Shown piece by piece: positions 51,380-60,500 of a stretch of 64,000 nt of DNA (position 1 is the stretch's first letter; each line of letters opens with the position of its first letter). Under the pieces are notes generated by a model, which was not told the origin of the DNA, made no database searches, and worked only from the letters and a program-made list of their open reading frames with translations. Position numbers and translations under genes: made by a program. The DNA comes from Streptomyces spectabilis (GTDB lineage Bacteria; Actinomycetota; Actinomycetes; Streptomycetales; Streptomycetaceae), in NCBI RefSeq assembly GCF_008704795.1, contig NZ_CP023690.1:8380501-8444500 (forward strand). Direction: 5' to 3'.

Positions 51380-52672
51380 ATGGGGTCTCGAGAACGGTTC
51401 GCGGTATTTCGGGACCGTGATTTCTCCGTCTTCTTCGTCGGCTACGTCACGTCCAACCTCGGTACGTCGATGGCATCCGTGGCGCTGGCGTTCGCGGTCC
51501 TGCACAACGACGGATCACCCACCGACCTGAGTCTGGTCCTCGCCGCGCGCATCGTGCCGATGGTGCTGCTGCTCCTCGGCGGCGGGGTGCTCGGCGACCG
51601 GCTGCCGCGGCGCCTGGTGATGCTGGTGGCCGACTCCGTGCGCGCCCTCAGCCAGGGTGCCCTGGCCGTGCTGTTGCTGATCGGGCCCGTGCCCCTGTGG
51701 GTAGTGCTCACCCTCGCCGCCTGCGGTGGGGTCGGCGAGGCCCTGTTCCGTCCCTCGTTCGACGGTATGGTGCCGCAACTCGCCCCGAAGGACCGGCTGC
51801 CGGAGGCCAACTCCCTGCTGGGGATGGCCCAGTCGGCCGCGAGCGTGGGCGGTCCGGCGCTCGCGGGCGTCCTGGTCGCGGTCACCTCGGCGGCCACGGT
51901 TCTGCTGGTGGACGCGCTGAGCTATGTGGTGAGCGTCGGCGCCCTGCTCATGCTGCGGGCCGGCAACCAGGCTCCCGACTCCGGCGGCAGCTCCATGGTG
52001 GCCGAACTGCGGGCCGGATGGCGGGCCTTCTCGGCCCACACGTGGTTGTGGACCGTCACCCTCCAGTTCACTCTGTTCAACCTGCTGGTGTGGGCGCCCT
52101 ACTTGGTCCTCGGCCCCGTCTCGGCGGGCCGCAGCTACGGCGGGTCCGAGGCCTGGGGGCTGATCGTCGGCACCTTCGGCGGCGGCTCGCTGCTCGGCGG
52201 TCTGCTGCTGCTCGGCCGACGGCCCTCGCGCCCGCTGGTCGTGACCACACTGATCACCTTCCTGTGGGCGGCTCCCTCAGCGGCCCTCGCCGTCCGCGCC
52301 CCGCTGTGGACGGTGTGCGCCGCGGCCCTCGCGGCCGGCGTGTCGAGCGCGGTGTTCAACAGCCTCTGGATGACGACGATCCAGCAGCACGTGCCCGCGG
52401 ACAGCCTGTCCCGGGTGATGTCGTACGTGACCTTCGGAGCCTATTCCGTCGGGCCGGTCGGGCTCGCCCTCGCCGGTCCGCTGGCGGAACAGACCAGCAT
52501 CGGCCTGATCCTGGCCATCGGCGTCGGCTGGCAGGTCCTTGCTAATTCCGTGGTGCTCATGCTGCCGGCCGTACGCAATCTGCACGCGCCGAATGCGGAT
52601 CAGAACGAGAGCGCCGCGGAGAACTCCGCAGAATCAGCCGAGTCCAGTACATCTGACGTACCGGCGACCTGA
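51380..52672 (+). CDS. MFS exporter (EntS-like)
   Basis: A 430-aa major facilitator with about 10-12 membrane helices. The DRDFSVFFVGYVTSNLGTSM start, the GVLGDRLPRR loop between helices 2 and 3, and NSLLGMAQSAASVGGPALAG are typical of EntS/tetracycline-type drug exporters. A polar Ser/Glu-rich tail closes the protein. It is the first gene of the NRPS operon, 47 nt before the first A-PCP gene, so it most likely exports the product and gives self-protection. ATG 51380 is the start, with a weak ribosome site. Confidence 0.88.
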   Translation: MGSRERFAVFRDRDFSVFFVGYVTSNLGTSMASVALAFAVLHNDGSPTDLSLVLAARIVPMVLLLLGGGVLGDRLPRRLVMLVADSVRALSQGALAVLLLIGPVPLWVVLTLAACGGVGEALFRPSFDGMVPQLAPKDRLPEANSLLGMAQSAASVGGPALAGVLVAVTSAATVLLVDALSYVVSVGALLMLRAGNQAPDSGGSSMVAELRAGWRAFSAHTWLWTVTLQFTLFNLLVWAPYLVLGPVSAGRSYGGSEAWGLIVGTFGGGSLLGGLLLLGRRPSRPLVVTTLITFLWAAPSAALAVRAPLWTVCAAALAAGVSSAVFNSLWMTTIQQHVPADSLSRVMSYVTFGAYSVGPVGLALAGPLAEQTSIGLILAIGVGWQVLANSVVLMLPAVRNLHAPNADQNESAAENSAESAESSTSDVPAT

Positions 52673-52719
52673 CCCACCCCTTCTTCTCCTTTTCGCCGCA
52701 GTTCCCGAAACGGGGGTTC

Positions 52720-54543
52720 ATGGTGACTGTGCAGCGTTCGCATGCCCTTGCCCAAAAAGAGACGACAGTATGGGACCTGATATCTGAGACACGGGTGCGC
52801 CGTCCCGACGCGGTGGCCCTCACCGACGGAATGCGCCACTTCACTTATGCGGAATTGGTGGCGATCGCTGTCCGGGTCGCGCACGTCCTGCGCGACAAGG
52901 GGATCGGGCCGGGAGACACCGTGGCCCTGTGCTCCGTGCGGTCCACGGAGCAGGTCCTCGCTCTGGTCGGCACCCTCGCCTCCGGAGCCGCCGTGGCGCC
53001 CTTCGACGTGCGCCAGGCCGCCACGGCCGTACGCGAGAACGTGACGCGGCTCGCGCCCGCCGTCGTCCTCGCCGACGCCGACGGGGCGGAGCTCTTCCCC
53101 GACGCGCTGCGCCTGGACGGCCTGCTGGCCGTGGACGGGGCCCCGGATGTGGCGCTGCCGCCCGGTCCGGATCCGACGGACCTCGCGTACGTGCTGCACA
53201 CCTCCGGCTCCTCGGGGCGGCCCAAGCCGGTGCAGGTGCCGCACAGCGCCGTGCAGAACCGCTTCCTGTGGGGGCAGACCCGCTACCCCATCGGCCCTGA
53301 CGACACCGTCGCCCACTGGGGATCCCTGGTCTTCGACTGCTCGTTCTGGGTGGTGCTCGCGCCCCTGTGCTTCGGTGCCACCCTGCTCGTGGCCCCCGAC
53401 GGCCTTGAGGCCGAACCCGAAGAACTCGCGGCGCTGTTCGACCGCCACCGGGTCACCGTGATGCACTCCGTGCCCTCCCTGCTGCGCGAGTTCACCTCCG
53501 AAGGCGGAGCTGCGGCCCTGGCCTCGCTGCGCTATCTGCTGATCGCGGGCGAGCGGCTGCCCGGCGATCTGATCCGGCAGGTCCTGGATCTGACGGGTGC
53601 CCGGATCTTCAACCAGTACGGCCCCACCGAGACGTGCATCGACGTCCTCACCCACGAGATCGCCCCCGGGGACGAGGCACTGGACGCCATGCCCATCGGC
53701 CGCCCCCTCGACGGGGTGCACGCCGTGGTCGCCGACGAGGCCGGTGCCCCGGTCCCGGCCGGTACCGCCGGTGAGCTGCTGATCGGCGGTACCAGCGTGG
53801 CCTGGGGGTATGCGGGGGCCGCCGCCGCGACCGCCGAGCGCTTCGTGCCCGACCCGTACGGCGCCCCCGGCGGCCGGCTCTACCGGACCGGCGACCTCGT
53901 GCGCGAACGGCCCGACGGAGCACTGGAGTTCCTCGGCCGCGTGGATCACCAGGTCAAGATCCGCGGGGTCCGCGTGGAGCCCTCCGACGTCGAACACGCC
54001 CTGCTGCTGCACCCCGACGTCAGCCAGGCGGCCGTGGTCGCGGTGGAGGACCCCGAACACGGGGGCATCCGCCTCGCCGCGCACCTGGTGACGGGCGAGA
54101 AGACGCCCGACGACGCCGACCTGCGTGACTTCCTCGCCCAGCGCCTGGTCTCCGCCGCCCTCCCCGAAAGCTACCGGCGGCACCCGACCCTGCCCCGGCT
54201 GACCAGCGGAAAGATCGACCGCCTCACCCTGGCCCAGCAGGCCGCACACCACCCGCGAGACGCATCCGACGAGCCGCCGTACGACGCCCCGCGCACCAAG
54301 ACCGAGCAGACCATCGCCCAGATGTGGCAGGACCTGCTCGGGGTCGAACGCGTGGGACGCGACTCCGACTTCCACACCCTCGGCGGACAGTCGCTCCTGG
54401 CCATGCGGCTGATCGCCCGCGTCCGGGCCGGATTCCGTGTGCGGCTGCCCGCCCGCGCGGTCTTCCGCGCCCCGACCCTGGCGCGCTTCGCCGCCGTCGT
54501 GGACGAGGCCGTCGCCCAACGGGAAGGCGCCGGCGTTGGCTGA
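52720..54543 (+). CDS. Stand-alone A-PCP didomain NRPS protein 1
   Basis: A 607-aa protein with an adenylation domain (about residues 15-510) and a carrier domain (about 525-600). Motifs are HTSGSSGRPKP (A3), FDCSFW (A4), NQYGPTET (A5), GRLYRTGDLV (A7), GRVDHQVKIRG (A8), the TSGKIDR lysine (A10), and GGQSLLAMR with the phosphopantetheine Ser. By alignment with GrsA the pocket reads D-C-W-H-L-A-Q-I-D-K, closest to Glu/Gln codes, so an acidic or amide side chain is a weak prediction. It has no condensation domain, so it loads an amino acid for use in trans. It overlaps the next gene by 8 nt. Confidence 0.9.
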   Translation: MVTVQRSHALAQKETTVWDLISETRVRRPDAVALTDGMRHFTYAELVAIAVRVAHVLRDKGIGPGDTVALCSVRSTEQVLALVGTLASGAAVAPFDVRQAATAVRENVTRLAPAVVLADADGAELFPDALRLDGLLAVDGAPDVALPPGPDPTDLAYVLHTSGSSGRPKPVQVPHSAVQNRFLWGQTRYPIGPDDTVAHWGSLVFDCSFWVVLAPLCFGATLLVAPDGLEAEPEELAALFDRHRVTVMHSVPSLLREFTSEGGAAALASLRYLLIAGERLPGDLIRQVLDLTGARIFNQYGPTETCIDVLTHEIAPGDEALDAMPIGRPLDGVHAVVADEAGAPVPAGTAGELLIGGTSVAWGYAGAAAATAERFVPDPYGAPGGRLYRTGDLVRERPDGALEFLGRVDHQVKIRGVRVEPSDVEHALLLHPDVSQAAVVAVEDPEHGGIRLAAHLVTGEKTPDDADLRDFLAQRLVSAALPESYRRHPTLPRLTSGKIDRLTLAQQAAHHPRDASDEPPYDAPRTKTEQTIAQMWQDLLGVERVGRDSDFHTLGGQSLLAMRLIARVRAGFRVRLPARAVFRAPTLARFAAVVDEAVAQREGAGVG

Positions 54544-55297
54544 GCGACACGAACTCCGGATCCCGGCCCGCTACAACGGACCGCCCGACTCCGGGCACGG
54601 CGGATACGTCTCCGGCCGGTTCGCCGCCCTTGCGGCCCCCCACCAGGGCGCCACCGTCACCGTGACCCTGACCGAGCCCACCCCGCTGGACGAGCCGCTG
54701 ACCTTCACCCCCGGCCCGCGACGGTCCACGGTCACCCACGGCACCCGGCTGATCGCCACGGTGGCGCCCGGCCATGCCCCCGTCGATCCACCGCCCTCCG
54801 TGGACCCGGCCGCCGCGCGCGCTGCCGCGGCCCGCTTCGAGGGGCACGCGGGCCACCCGTTCCCCACCTGCTTCGCGTGCGGGCACAGCCGCACCGCCCA
54901 GGACGGCCTCGCTCTGGCCCCAGGACCGGTGGACGGCGTGCCGGACACCGTGGCCACCCCCTGGACTCCCGCCGCCGAGGGGATCGCCGACGGCTTCCCC
55001 GTCCCGGACGAGCTCGTGTGGAGCGCGCTCGACTGCCCCGGCGGCTGGGCCGACGACCCGCTGGCCCGCCCCCGTCTCCTGAGCCGGATGACTGCCGTCG
55101 TGCGGCGCGCGCCGCGAGCCGGTGAGCCGTGCGTGGTGGTGGCCAGGCGCGGCGCCGTCAGCGGGCGGCTGCTGCGGGTCGACAGCGCCCTGTACGACGC
55201 CACGGAGCAGCTCCTGGCGAGCGCGACCGCCACCTGGACGGCGCTCGTCGACTCCGGCACCCACGTCTCGAACTCGCCAGGAAAGGACACGGCATGA
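54536..55297 (+). CDS. Hotdog-fold thioesterase-like protein
   Basis: A 253-aa protein with two hotdog-like halves. It has an N-terminal GPPDSGHGGYVSGRFAAL helix region, then FPTCFACGHSRTAQDGLAL and VWSALDCPGGWAD, as in acyl-CoA thioesterase-like proteins of actinomycetes. Inserted between two A-PCP genes and fused by overlaps on both sides (TTG start at 54536 inside the previous gene; ATGA with the next), it may unload or proofread carrier-bound acyl groups. The TTG start is supported by GGAAGG 8 nt upstream. Function is an inference. Confidence 0.75.
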   Translation: MAERHELRIPARYNGPPDSGHGGYVSGRFAALAAPHQGATVTVTLTEPTPLDEPLTFTPGPRRSTVTHGTRLIATVAPGHAPVDPPPSVDPAAARAAAARFEGHAGHPFPTCFACGHSRTAQDGLALAPGPVDGVPDTVATPWTPAAEGIADGFPVPDELVWSALDCPGGWADDPLARPRLLSRMTAVVRRAPRAGEPCVVVARRGAVSGRLLRVDSALYDATEQLLASATATWTALVDSGTHVSNSPGKDTA

Positions 55298-57105
55298 ACC
55301 AGCACCAGGGCTCCGTGATCCGGGACGACAGCCGGGCCACCGTGCACGGCCAGTTCACGGCTCAGGCCCGTGCGACCCCGCAGGCCCCGGCCCTCAGTTG
55401 CGACGGCACCGTCCTGACGTACGCGCAGGTGGACGCCGCGGCCGACGCGGTGGCTGCCCGGCTGCGCGATCTCGGCGCCGGGCCGGGCCGCCCGGTGGGC
55501 GTCCGCATCGAACGCTCACCGCACCTGGTCATCGCCCTGCTCGCGGTGCTGAAGACCGGCGGCTTCTACGTGGCGCTGAACCCGGGCGAGCCCGCCGTAC
55601 GGTCGGCGTCGCTGCTGCGCGACTGCGGCGCCGGACTGCTGGTCACCCGTCCAGAAGTGCCCGCCGAACTGCTCGCCGAGGCCAAGCCGGTGTACCTGGA
55701 CTCCCTCCACCCCGCAGACGCGCCGGCCGGCACCGCCCCCGCGGCCGTCCCGCCGGGCGGCGACCAGGACGCGGCCTACCTTGCCTACACCTCCGGCACC
55801 ACCGGCGAGCCCAAAGGCGTGCTGGTGCCGCACGGTGCGGTACTGCGCCTGGTCCAGGACAGCGACGTGCTGCCGGTCGGGCCAGGGGACGTGGTGCTCC
55901 ACCTGGCACCGGCCGCGTTCGACGCCTCGACGCTGGAGCTGTGGGCGCCCCTCCTGAACGGTGCGCGCCTCGCGGTGTTCCCGGCCGGTGAGGTGACCCC
56001 GGAACGGCTCGCCGAGGTCGTCGAGGCGGAAGGGGTGACCGCGATGTGGCTCACCGCAGGCCTGTTCCACCTGGTCGCGGAGAGGCCCGACCCGCGCCTC
56101 GCGGGAGTGCGCAGGCTGCTCGCGGGCGGCGACGTCCTCTCGCCCCGGCACGTCGACGCGATGCTCGCGGCCTTCCCCGGACTGACGCTGGTGAATGGCT
56201 ACGGCCCGACGGAGAACACCACGTTCACGTGCTGCCACGCCATGGCGGAACCGGTCTCCGCCCACCAGGTGCCCATCGGGCGCCCGATCCCCGGCACCCA
56301 GGCACATCTGCTCGACGAACGGCTGCGCCCCGTGGCCGACGGAACCGTGGGGGAGCTGTACGCGGGCGGCAGGGGTGTCGCCCACGGCTACTGGGGCCTT
56401 CCGGTGGCCACCGCCGAGCGGTTCGTCCCCGACCCGTTCTCGGGTACGCCGGGCGCCCGCCTGTACCGCACCGGCGACCTGGCCCTGCGGCGGCCGGACG
56501 GGGTCCTGGAATTCCACGGGCGCGTGGACGACCAGGTGAAGATCCGCGGATTCAGAGTGGAACCCGGCGAGGTGGAGGCGGCGCTGCGCGAGCTGCCCGG
56601 CGTCGGGGACAGCGCGGTCGTCGCCCGTACCGGGCCCACCGGAGAGCGCGCTCTGGTCGCGTATGTGACGGGGAAGCAGGAGCAGCCGCTGCAACTTCCC
56701 GGCCTGCGGCGCGCCCTGGCCGAGAAGCTGCCCGCCCATCTGGTGCCCGGCTCCTTCGTCCAGCTGGAGAGCCTGCCGCTGGGCAGCACCGGCAAGGTCG
56801 ACCGGCGCGCCCTGGCGGCACGCGGGGAACGCGCCCGGCCCGAGACGGACGTACCGCTGCGCCTGCCCGAGAACGAACTGGAGCAGTGGCTCGCGCAGCT
56901 CTGGTGCGACCTGCTTGGGATCGACCAGGTCGGTGTGGACGACGACTTCTTCGAAGTGGGCGGACACTCGCTCGTCGCCGCCGCGATCACCGGGGAGATC
57001 GGTCAGGTCCAGGGGGTGTTCGTCACCGCCAGGTCCTTCTACGAGAACCCCACGGTGGCCGAACTCGCCGAGCTGGTCGCCGAGTTGAGGGAGAGCGTCC
57101 GATGA
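55294..57105 (+). CDS. Stand-alone A-PCP didomain NRPS protein 2 (Val-like code)
   Basis: A 603-aa adenylation-carrier didomain. Motifs are YTSGTTGEPKG, FDASTLELW, NGYGPTEN, RLYRTGDLA, GRVDDQVKIRGFRVEPGEVE, STGKVDR, and the carrier VGGHSLVAAA. The pocket residues read D-A-L-W-L-G-G-T-F-K, a well-known valine-type code. The P450 gene immediately downstream overlaps it by 4 nt. The likely scheme is valine loaded here and hydroxylated on the carrier before transfer. Confidence 0.92.
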   Translation: MNQHQGSVIRDDSRATVHGQFTAQARATPQAPALSCDGTVLTYAQVDAAADAVAARLRDLGAGPGRPVGVRIERSPHLVIALLAVLKTGGFYVALNPGEPAVRSASLLRDCGAGLLVTRPEVPAELLAEAKPVYLDSLHPADAPAGTAPAAVPPGGDQDAAYLAYTSGTTGEPKGVLVPHGAVLRLVQDSDVLPVGPGDVVLHLAPAAFDASTLELWAPLLNGARLAVFPAGEVTPERLAEVVEAEGVTAMWLTAGLFHLVAERPDPRLAGVRRLLAGGDVLSPRHVDAMLAAFPGLTLVNGYGPTENTTFTCCHAMAEPVSAHQVPIGRPIPGTQAHLLDERLRPVADGTVGELYAGGRGVAHGYWGLPVATAERFVPDPFSGTPGARLYRTGDLALRRPDGVLEFHGRVDDQVKIRGFRVEPGEVEAALRELPGVGDSAVVARTGPTGERALVAYVTGKQEQPLQLPGLRRALAEKLPAHLVPGSFVQLESLPLGSTGKVDRRALAARGERARPETDVPLRLPENELEQWLAQLWCDLLGIDQVGVDDDFFEVGGHSLVAAAITGEIGQVQGVFVTARSFYENPTVAELAELVAELRESVR

Positions 57106-58394
57106 GGATCGGCAGCCCCGCGGCGACTGCGGACATCGCGCTCGACACCATCGACCTCGCGGACCCCGAGCTGTACGCCTCGGGCGACCCGCACACCCTG
57201 TGGCACGCGCTGCGCGAGCGGGAACCGGTCCACCGCCAGACCCTGCCCGACGGCCGCTCCTTCTGGTCGGTGACCTCCTATCGCGACGTCAACGACGTGC
57301 TGCGCGACCACACCCGGTACACCTCACAGCGCGGCACGCTGCTGTCCATCCTGGGCTCCTCCGACCCGGCCGGCGGCCTGATGATGGCGGCCAGTGACCC
57401 GCCCGTGCACACCGCGCTGCGCGAGCCGATGGGCAAGGCGCTGTCGGCCCGCGCCCTCGCGCACTGGGAGCCACGCATCCGCGAGGTGGTGCTGCGGCTG
57501 CTCGCGCCGCTCGCCGAAGGACCGCTGGACCTGGCGCAGGCCGGCACGGCCTTCCCGATGGCCTTCACCGGGGCGCTGATGGGCCTGCCGGAGGACGACT
57601 GGGCCCGGCTCGCCCACCTGACCACGATGGCCGTCGCCCCGGAGGACCCGGCGTTCGAGGCGGGCGGGGGACACACGACGCTGCTCTCCGCCCACCACGA
57701 GCTGTTCGAGTACTTCGCCCGGCGGGTGCGCACGGTCTCCGCCGCGCCCGGCGACGACCTCACCGGATTCCTGCTCCGGATGAGGCCCGACGGCCGCCCG
57801 CTGCGCCAGGACGAGTTGGTGTACAACTGCTACAGCCTGCTCCTGGGTGCGAACGTCACCACCCCGCACGCCCTGGCGGCGACCGTGCTTGCCCTCATGG
57901 AGCACCCTGATCAGTACCGTCGCCTCCTGGCCGAACCGGCCCTGGTGACCAGCGCCGTGGAGGAGGGGCTGCGCTGGTCCTCGCCGGCCAACCACTTCAT
58001 GCGGTACGCCGTCAAGGACACCGAGCAGAACGGTGTGCGGATCGCTCGCGGCGACGCCGTGGTCGCCTGGCTGGGCTCGGCGAACCGGGACGCCGCTGTC
58101 TTCCCCGACCCGTACCGCTTCGCCGTCGACCGCAGTCCGAACCGGCACGTGGCCTTCGGCTTCGGACCGCACTACTGCATCGGCGCGCCGCTGGCCCGCA
58201 TCGCGCTGCGCGTGATGTTCCAGGAGATCGTGCGGCTCGTGGCCGAGTTCCGGCCCGCGGGGCCGGTCCGCCATCTGAAGTCCAACTTCGTCGCGGGCAT
58301 CAGCTCCCTTCCCGTCACCGCCGCCCTGCGCGACGGCGCGGCCGAAGCCCTGGCTGCCCACGCGCCCCTGCCGCGCCCGGAGGCCGTCGCATGA
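57102..58394 (+). CDS. Cytochrome P450, probably acting on PCP-bound amino acid (1)
   Basis: A 430-aa P450. The heme Cys motif is FGFGPHYCIGAPLAR, ExxR is EEGLRW, and the I helix LLLGANVTTPHALA keeps the Thr. Genes of this type placed next to A-PCP didomains generally hydroxylate the tethered aminoacyl group, often at the beta carbon (NovI/NikQ logic). The translational coupling on both sides (ATGA with the A-PCP gene and with the thioesterase gene) supports this. Ferredoxin and reductase must come from elsewhere. Confidence 0.9.
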   Translation: MRIGSPAATADIALDTIDLADPELYASGDPHTLWHALREREPVHRQTLPDGRSFWSVTSYRDVNDVLRDHTRYTSQRGTLLSILGSSDPAGGLMMAASDPPVHTALREPMGKALSARALAHWEPRIREVVLRLLAPLAEGPLDLAQAGTAFPMAFTGALMGLPEDDWARLAHLTTMAVAPEDPAFEAGGGHTTLLSAHHELFEYFARRVRTVSAAPGDDLTGFLLRMRPDGRPLRQDELVYNCYSLLLGANVTTPHALAATVLALMEHPDQYRRLLAEPALVTSAVEEGLRWSSPANHFMRYAVKDTEQNGVRIARGDAVVAWLGSANRDAAVFPDPYRFAVDRSPNRHVAFGFGPHYCIGAPLARIALRVMFQEIVRLVAEFRPAGPVRHLKSNFVAGISSLPVTAALRDGAAEALAAHAPLPRPEAVA

Positions 58395-59209
58395 CCGCGC
58401 AGACACCACAGAAGCCGCAGACACCGCAGAAGCCATACACACCGCAGAGACCGCCGAAGAAGAAGCGATGGCTGCTGCGCACCCCGGCGGCGGACGCCTC
58501 CGCCCGGCTGTTCTGCTTCCCGTACTCGGGGACCGGCGCCTCGATGTACAACAAGTGGCCGGACCGGGTAGGACCGGCCGAGGTGTGCCGCATCCAGTTG
58601 CCGGGTCGCGAGAACCGGGTGCGGGAAGAGCACTTCGGCACCTATGAGGCGCTTGCCGCCGACCTGGCGCCGGCCCTGCTGCCCCACCTCGACCGGCCGT
58701 TCGGCTTCTTCGGCCACTGCGGCGGCGCCCTCGCGGCCTTCGCGACGGCGCACCGCCTTGCCGAGCTCGGCATGCCCGTCCCCGACGTGCTCTTCATGTC
58801 CTCCCAGGTAGCCCCGCACCAGGGCCCCTACGGCCGCTACCTCACGATGGACGAGACGGGGCTGCGCGGCGAGCTGGAGCGCCTCACCAGGGTCATGGGC
58901 TCGGAGCCGGTGCCGGACCTGATCGACCTGGGCCTGGGCGTCATGAACGCGGACCTCGCGGCGAACCGCGCCTACCGCACCCCCGAGCCGGTCGTGCTGC
59001 CCACGCGCATCCGCCCCCTCGGCTGGCGCGACGACCAGGAGGTCGCACCGGAGCGCATGACCGGCTGGGAGGAGTGCGCCCCCGCGGGGCGGTGCGCGCG
59101 CACGGTGCTGCCGGGAGACCACCACGCCTTCCTGCGCGCCCCCGACCCGCTGGTCGACGTGCTCGCCGCGGACCTTGGCGACGCGGTCGCCGCGAGGGCG
59201 GCCCAGTGA
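58391..59209 (+). CDS. Type II thioesterase with Cys nucleophile
   Basis: A 272-aa alpha/beta hydrolase of the NRPS/PKS external thioesterase family, with LFCFPYSGTGASMY, RIQLPGRENR, and a C-terminal GDHHAFL His. The nucleophile elbow reads FGHCGGALA: Cys110 replaces the usual Ser of GHSxG. The N terminus has an unusual extension of about 25 residues rich in TPQKP repeats and Lys/Arg. Standard members clear misprimed carriers; a Cys version may instead favour transfer or cyclisation. It is overlapped by 4 nt with the genes on both sides. Confidence 0.9.
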   Translation: MTAQTPQKPQTPQKPYTPQRPPKKKRWLLRTPAADASARLFCFPYSGTGASMYNKWPDRVGPAEVCRIQLPGRENRVREEHFGTYEALAADLAPALLPHLDRPFGFFGHCGGALAAFATAHRLAELGMPVPDVLFMSSQVAPHQGPYGRYLTMDETGLRGELERLTRVMGSEPVPDLIDLGLGVMNADLAANRAYRTPEPVVLPTRIRPLGWRDDQEVAPERMTGWEECAPAGRCARTVLPGDHHAFLRAPDPLVDVLAADLGDAVAARAAQ

Positions 59210-60453
59210 ACACCGAGCCGACCGGAAGAGAGGAACCCGTGGCATCCGACCCCTATGTGTCCGGCTCGCTCAAGGAGACCGGCGACCCCGACCCGTACGC
59301 CAACTACGCCTGGCTGCGTGAGCACGCACCGGTCAGCGAGGTCTACACCCCCCACCGGGAGGGCACCACCTGGCTGGTCACCACCTACGACCTCGCCCGC
59401 GCCTGCCTGACCGACCCGCGCCTGAGCAACGACGACCGCAACTCGGCGGGCGCGCAGGGTGCCTTCGGCAGCGGTGAGTGGGATCCCGCACGGGGGCTGC
59501 TCGACCTGGACCGGCCCGAACACGCCCGGCTGCGGCGCCTGGTGGCGGGTGCGTTCAGCGCGGGCGCCGTCGAGCGGATGCGGGACATGATGGTCCGCAT
59601 CACCGATGAGGCCCTCGACACCCTGGCGGGCCTGGAGAGCTGCGACCTCGTCGAGCACTTCTCGCTGCCGGTGCCGGTGGCGATCATCCACGAGGTGCTC
59701 GGGATCCCGCCGGAGCAGCGCGAGTCCCCGGCGCACTGCCTCGACCTCTTCTACCACACGGGCCTGACCGACCCGCTGGACGTGGACAAGCTGGGCGAAC
59801 TCCTTGAGTACACGGCCAAACTGGCGGCGTACAAGCGCACCCATCCCGGGCCCGATGTCGGCACCCACCTGGTCCGGGGCCTGGAGACGGGCGAGCTGCG
59901 CGACGACAACGAACTCGCGGCGATGATCCTGTCGGTGCTCGGCGCCGGACACGTGACGACCGTTCAGTTCCTGGGCACGGCCGTCTACCGGCTGCTGCAG
60001 CACCCGGACCAACTGGCGGCGATCCGCGAAGGAAGCATCACCTGGCAGTCGGCCGTGAACGAACTGCTGCGCTACGACGCCCCGGTCCAGTCCACGGTGT
60101 ACCGCTACGCCAAGGAGGACCTGGACCTCGGCGGGGTGCGCATCGGCAAGGGGGACGCGCTCCTTGTGTCGCTCGCCGCGGCCAACCGTGATCCGGCCCG
60201 GTTCCCCGACCCGGACACCTTCCGTGCCGACCGCGGCGGCTCGGGCCACCTCGGCTTCGGCCACGGCGCCCACTTGTGCCTGGGCGCCCATCTCGCCCGC
60301 CTGGAGGGCGAGATCGCCCTCGACATCCTCTTCCGCCGCCTGGACGGGATCGAACTGGCCGTGCCCTTCGACGAGGTGGTGTGGACGTATGGGCCCATGC
60401 TCCGTGGACCGCGTGCGCTGCCGGTGCTGCTGCCCACCCCCGCGGCTCGCTGA
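59206..60453 (+). CDS. Cytochrome P450, probably acting on PCP-bound amino acid (2)
   Basis: A 415-aa P450. The heme motif is FGHGAHLCLGAHLAR, ExxR is NELLRY, and the I helix LGAGHVTTVQF is complete. GTG 59206 overlaps the thioesterase stop (GTGA). An internal GTG at 59239 with GAGAGGA upstream is an alternative that would shorten the protein by 11 residues. It lies 47 nt before the third A-PCP gene, so it probably oxidises the amino acid loaded there or a later peptide intermediate. Confidence 0.9.
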   Translation: MNTEPTGREEPVASDPYVSGSLKETGDPDPYANYAWLREHAPVSEVYTPHREGTTWLVTTYDLARACLTDPRLSNDDRNSAGAQGAFGSGEWDPARGLLDLDRPEHARLRRLVAGAFSAGAVERMRDMMVRITDEALDTLAGLESCDLVEHFSLPVPVAIIHEVLGIPPEQRESPAHCLDLFYHTGLTDPLDVDKLGELLEYTAKLAAYKRTHPGPDVGTHLVRGLETGELRDDNELAAMILSVLGAGHVTTVQFLGTAVYRLLQHPDQLAAIREGSITWQSAVNELLRYDAPVQSTVYRYAKEDLDLGGVRIGKGDALLVSLAAANRDPARFPDPDTFRADRGGSGHLGFGHGAHLCLGAHLARLEGEIALDILFRRLDGIELAVPFDEVVWTYGPMLRGPRALPVLLPTPAAR

Positions 60454-60500
60454 GCTCGCGACGCCCCCGACAACAACGACACGAAGATCTGGAGTGCGCC

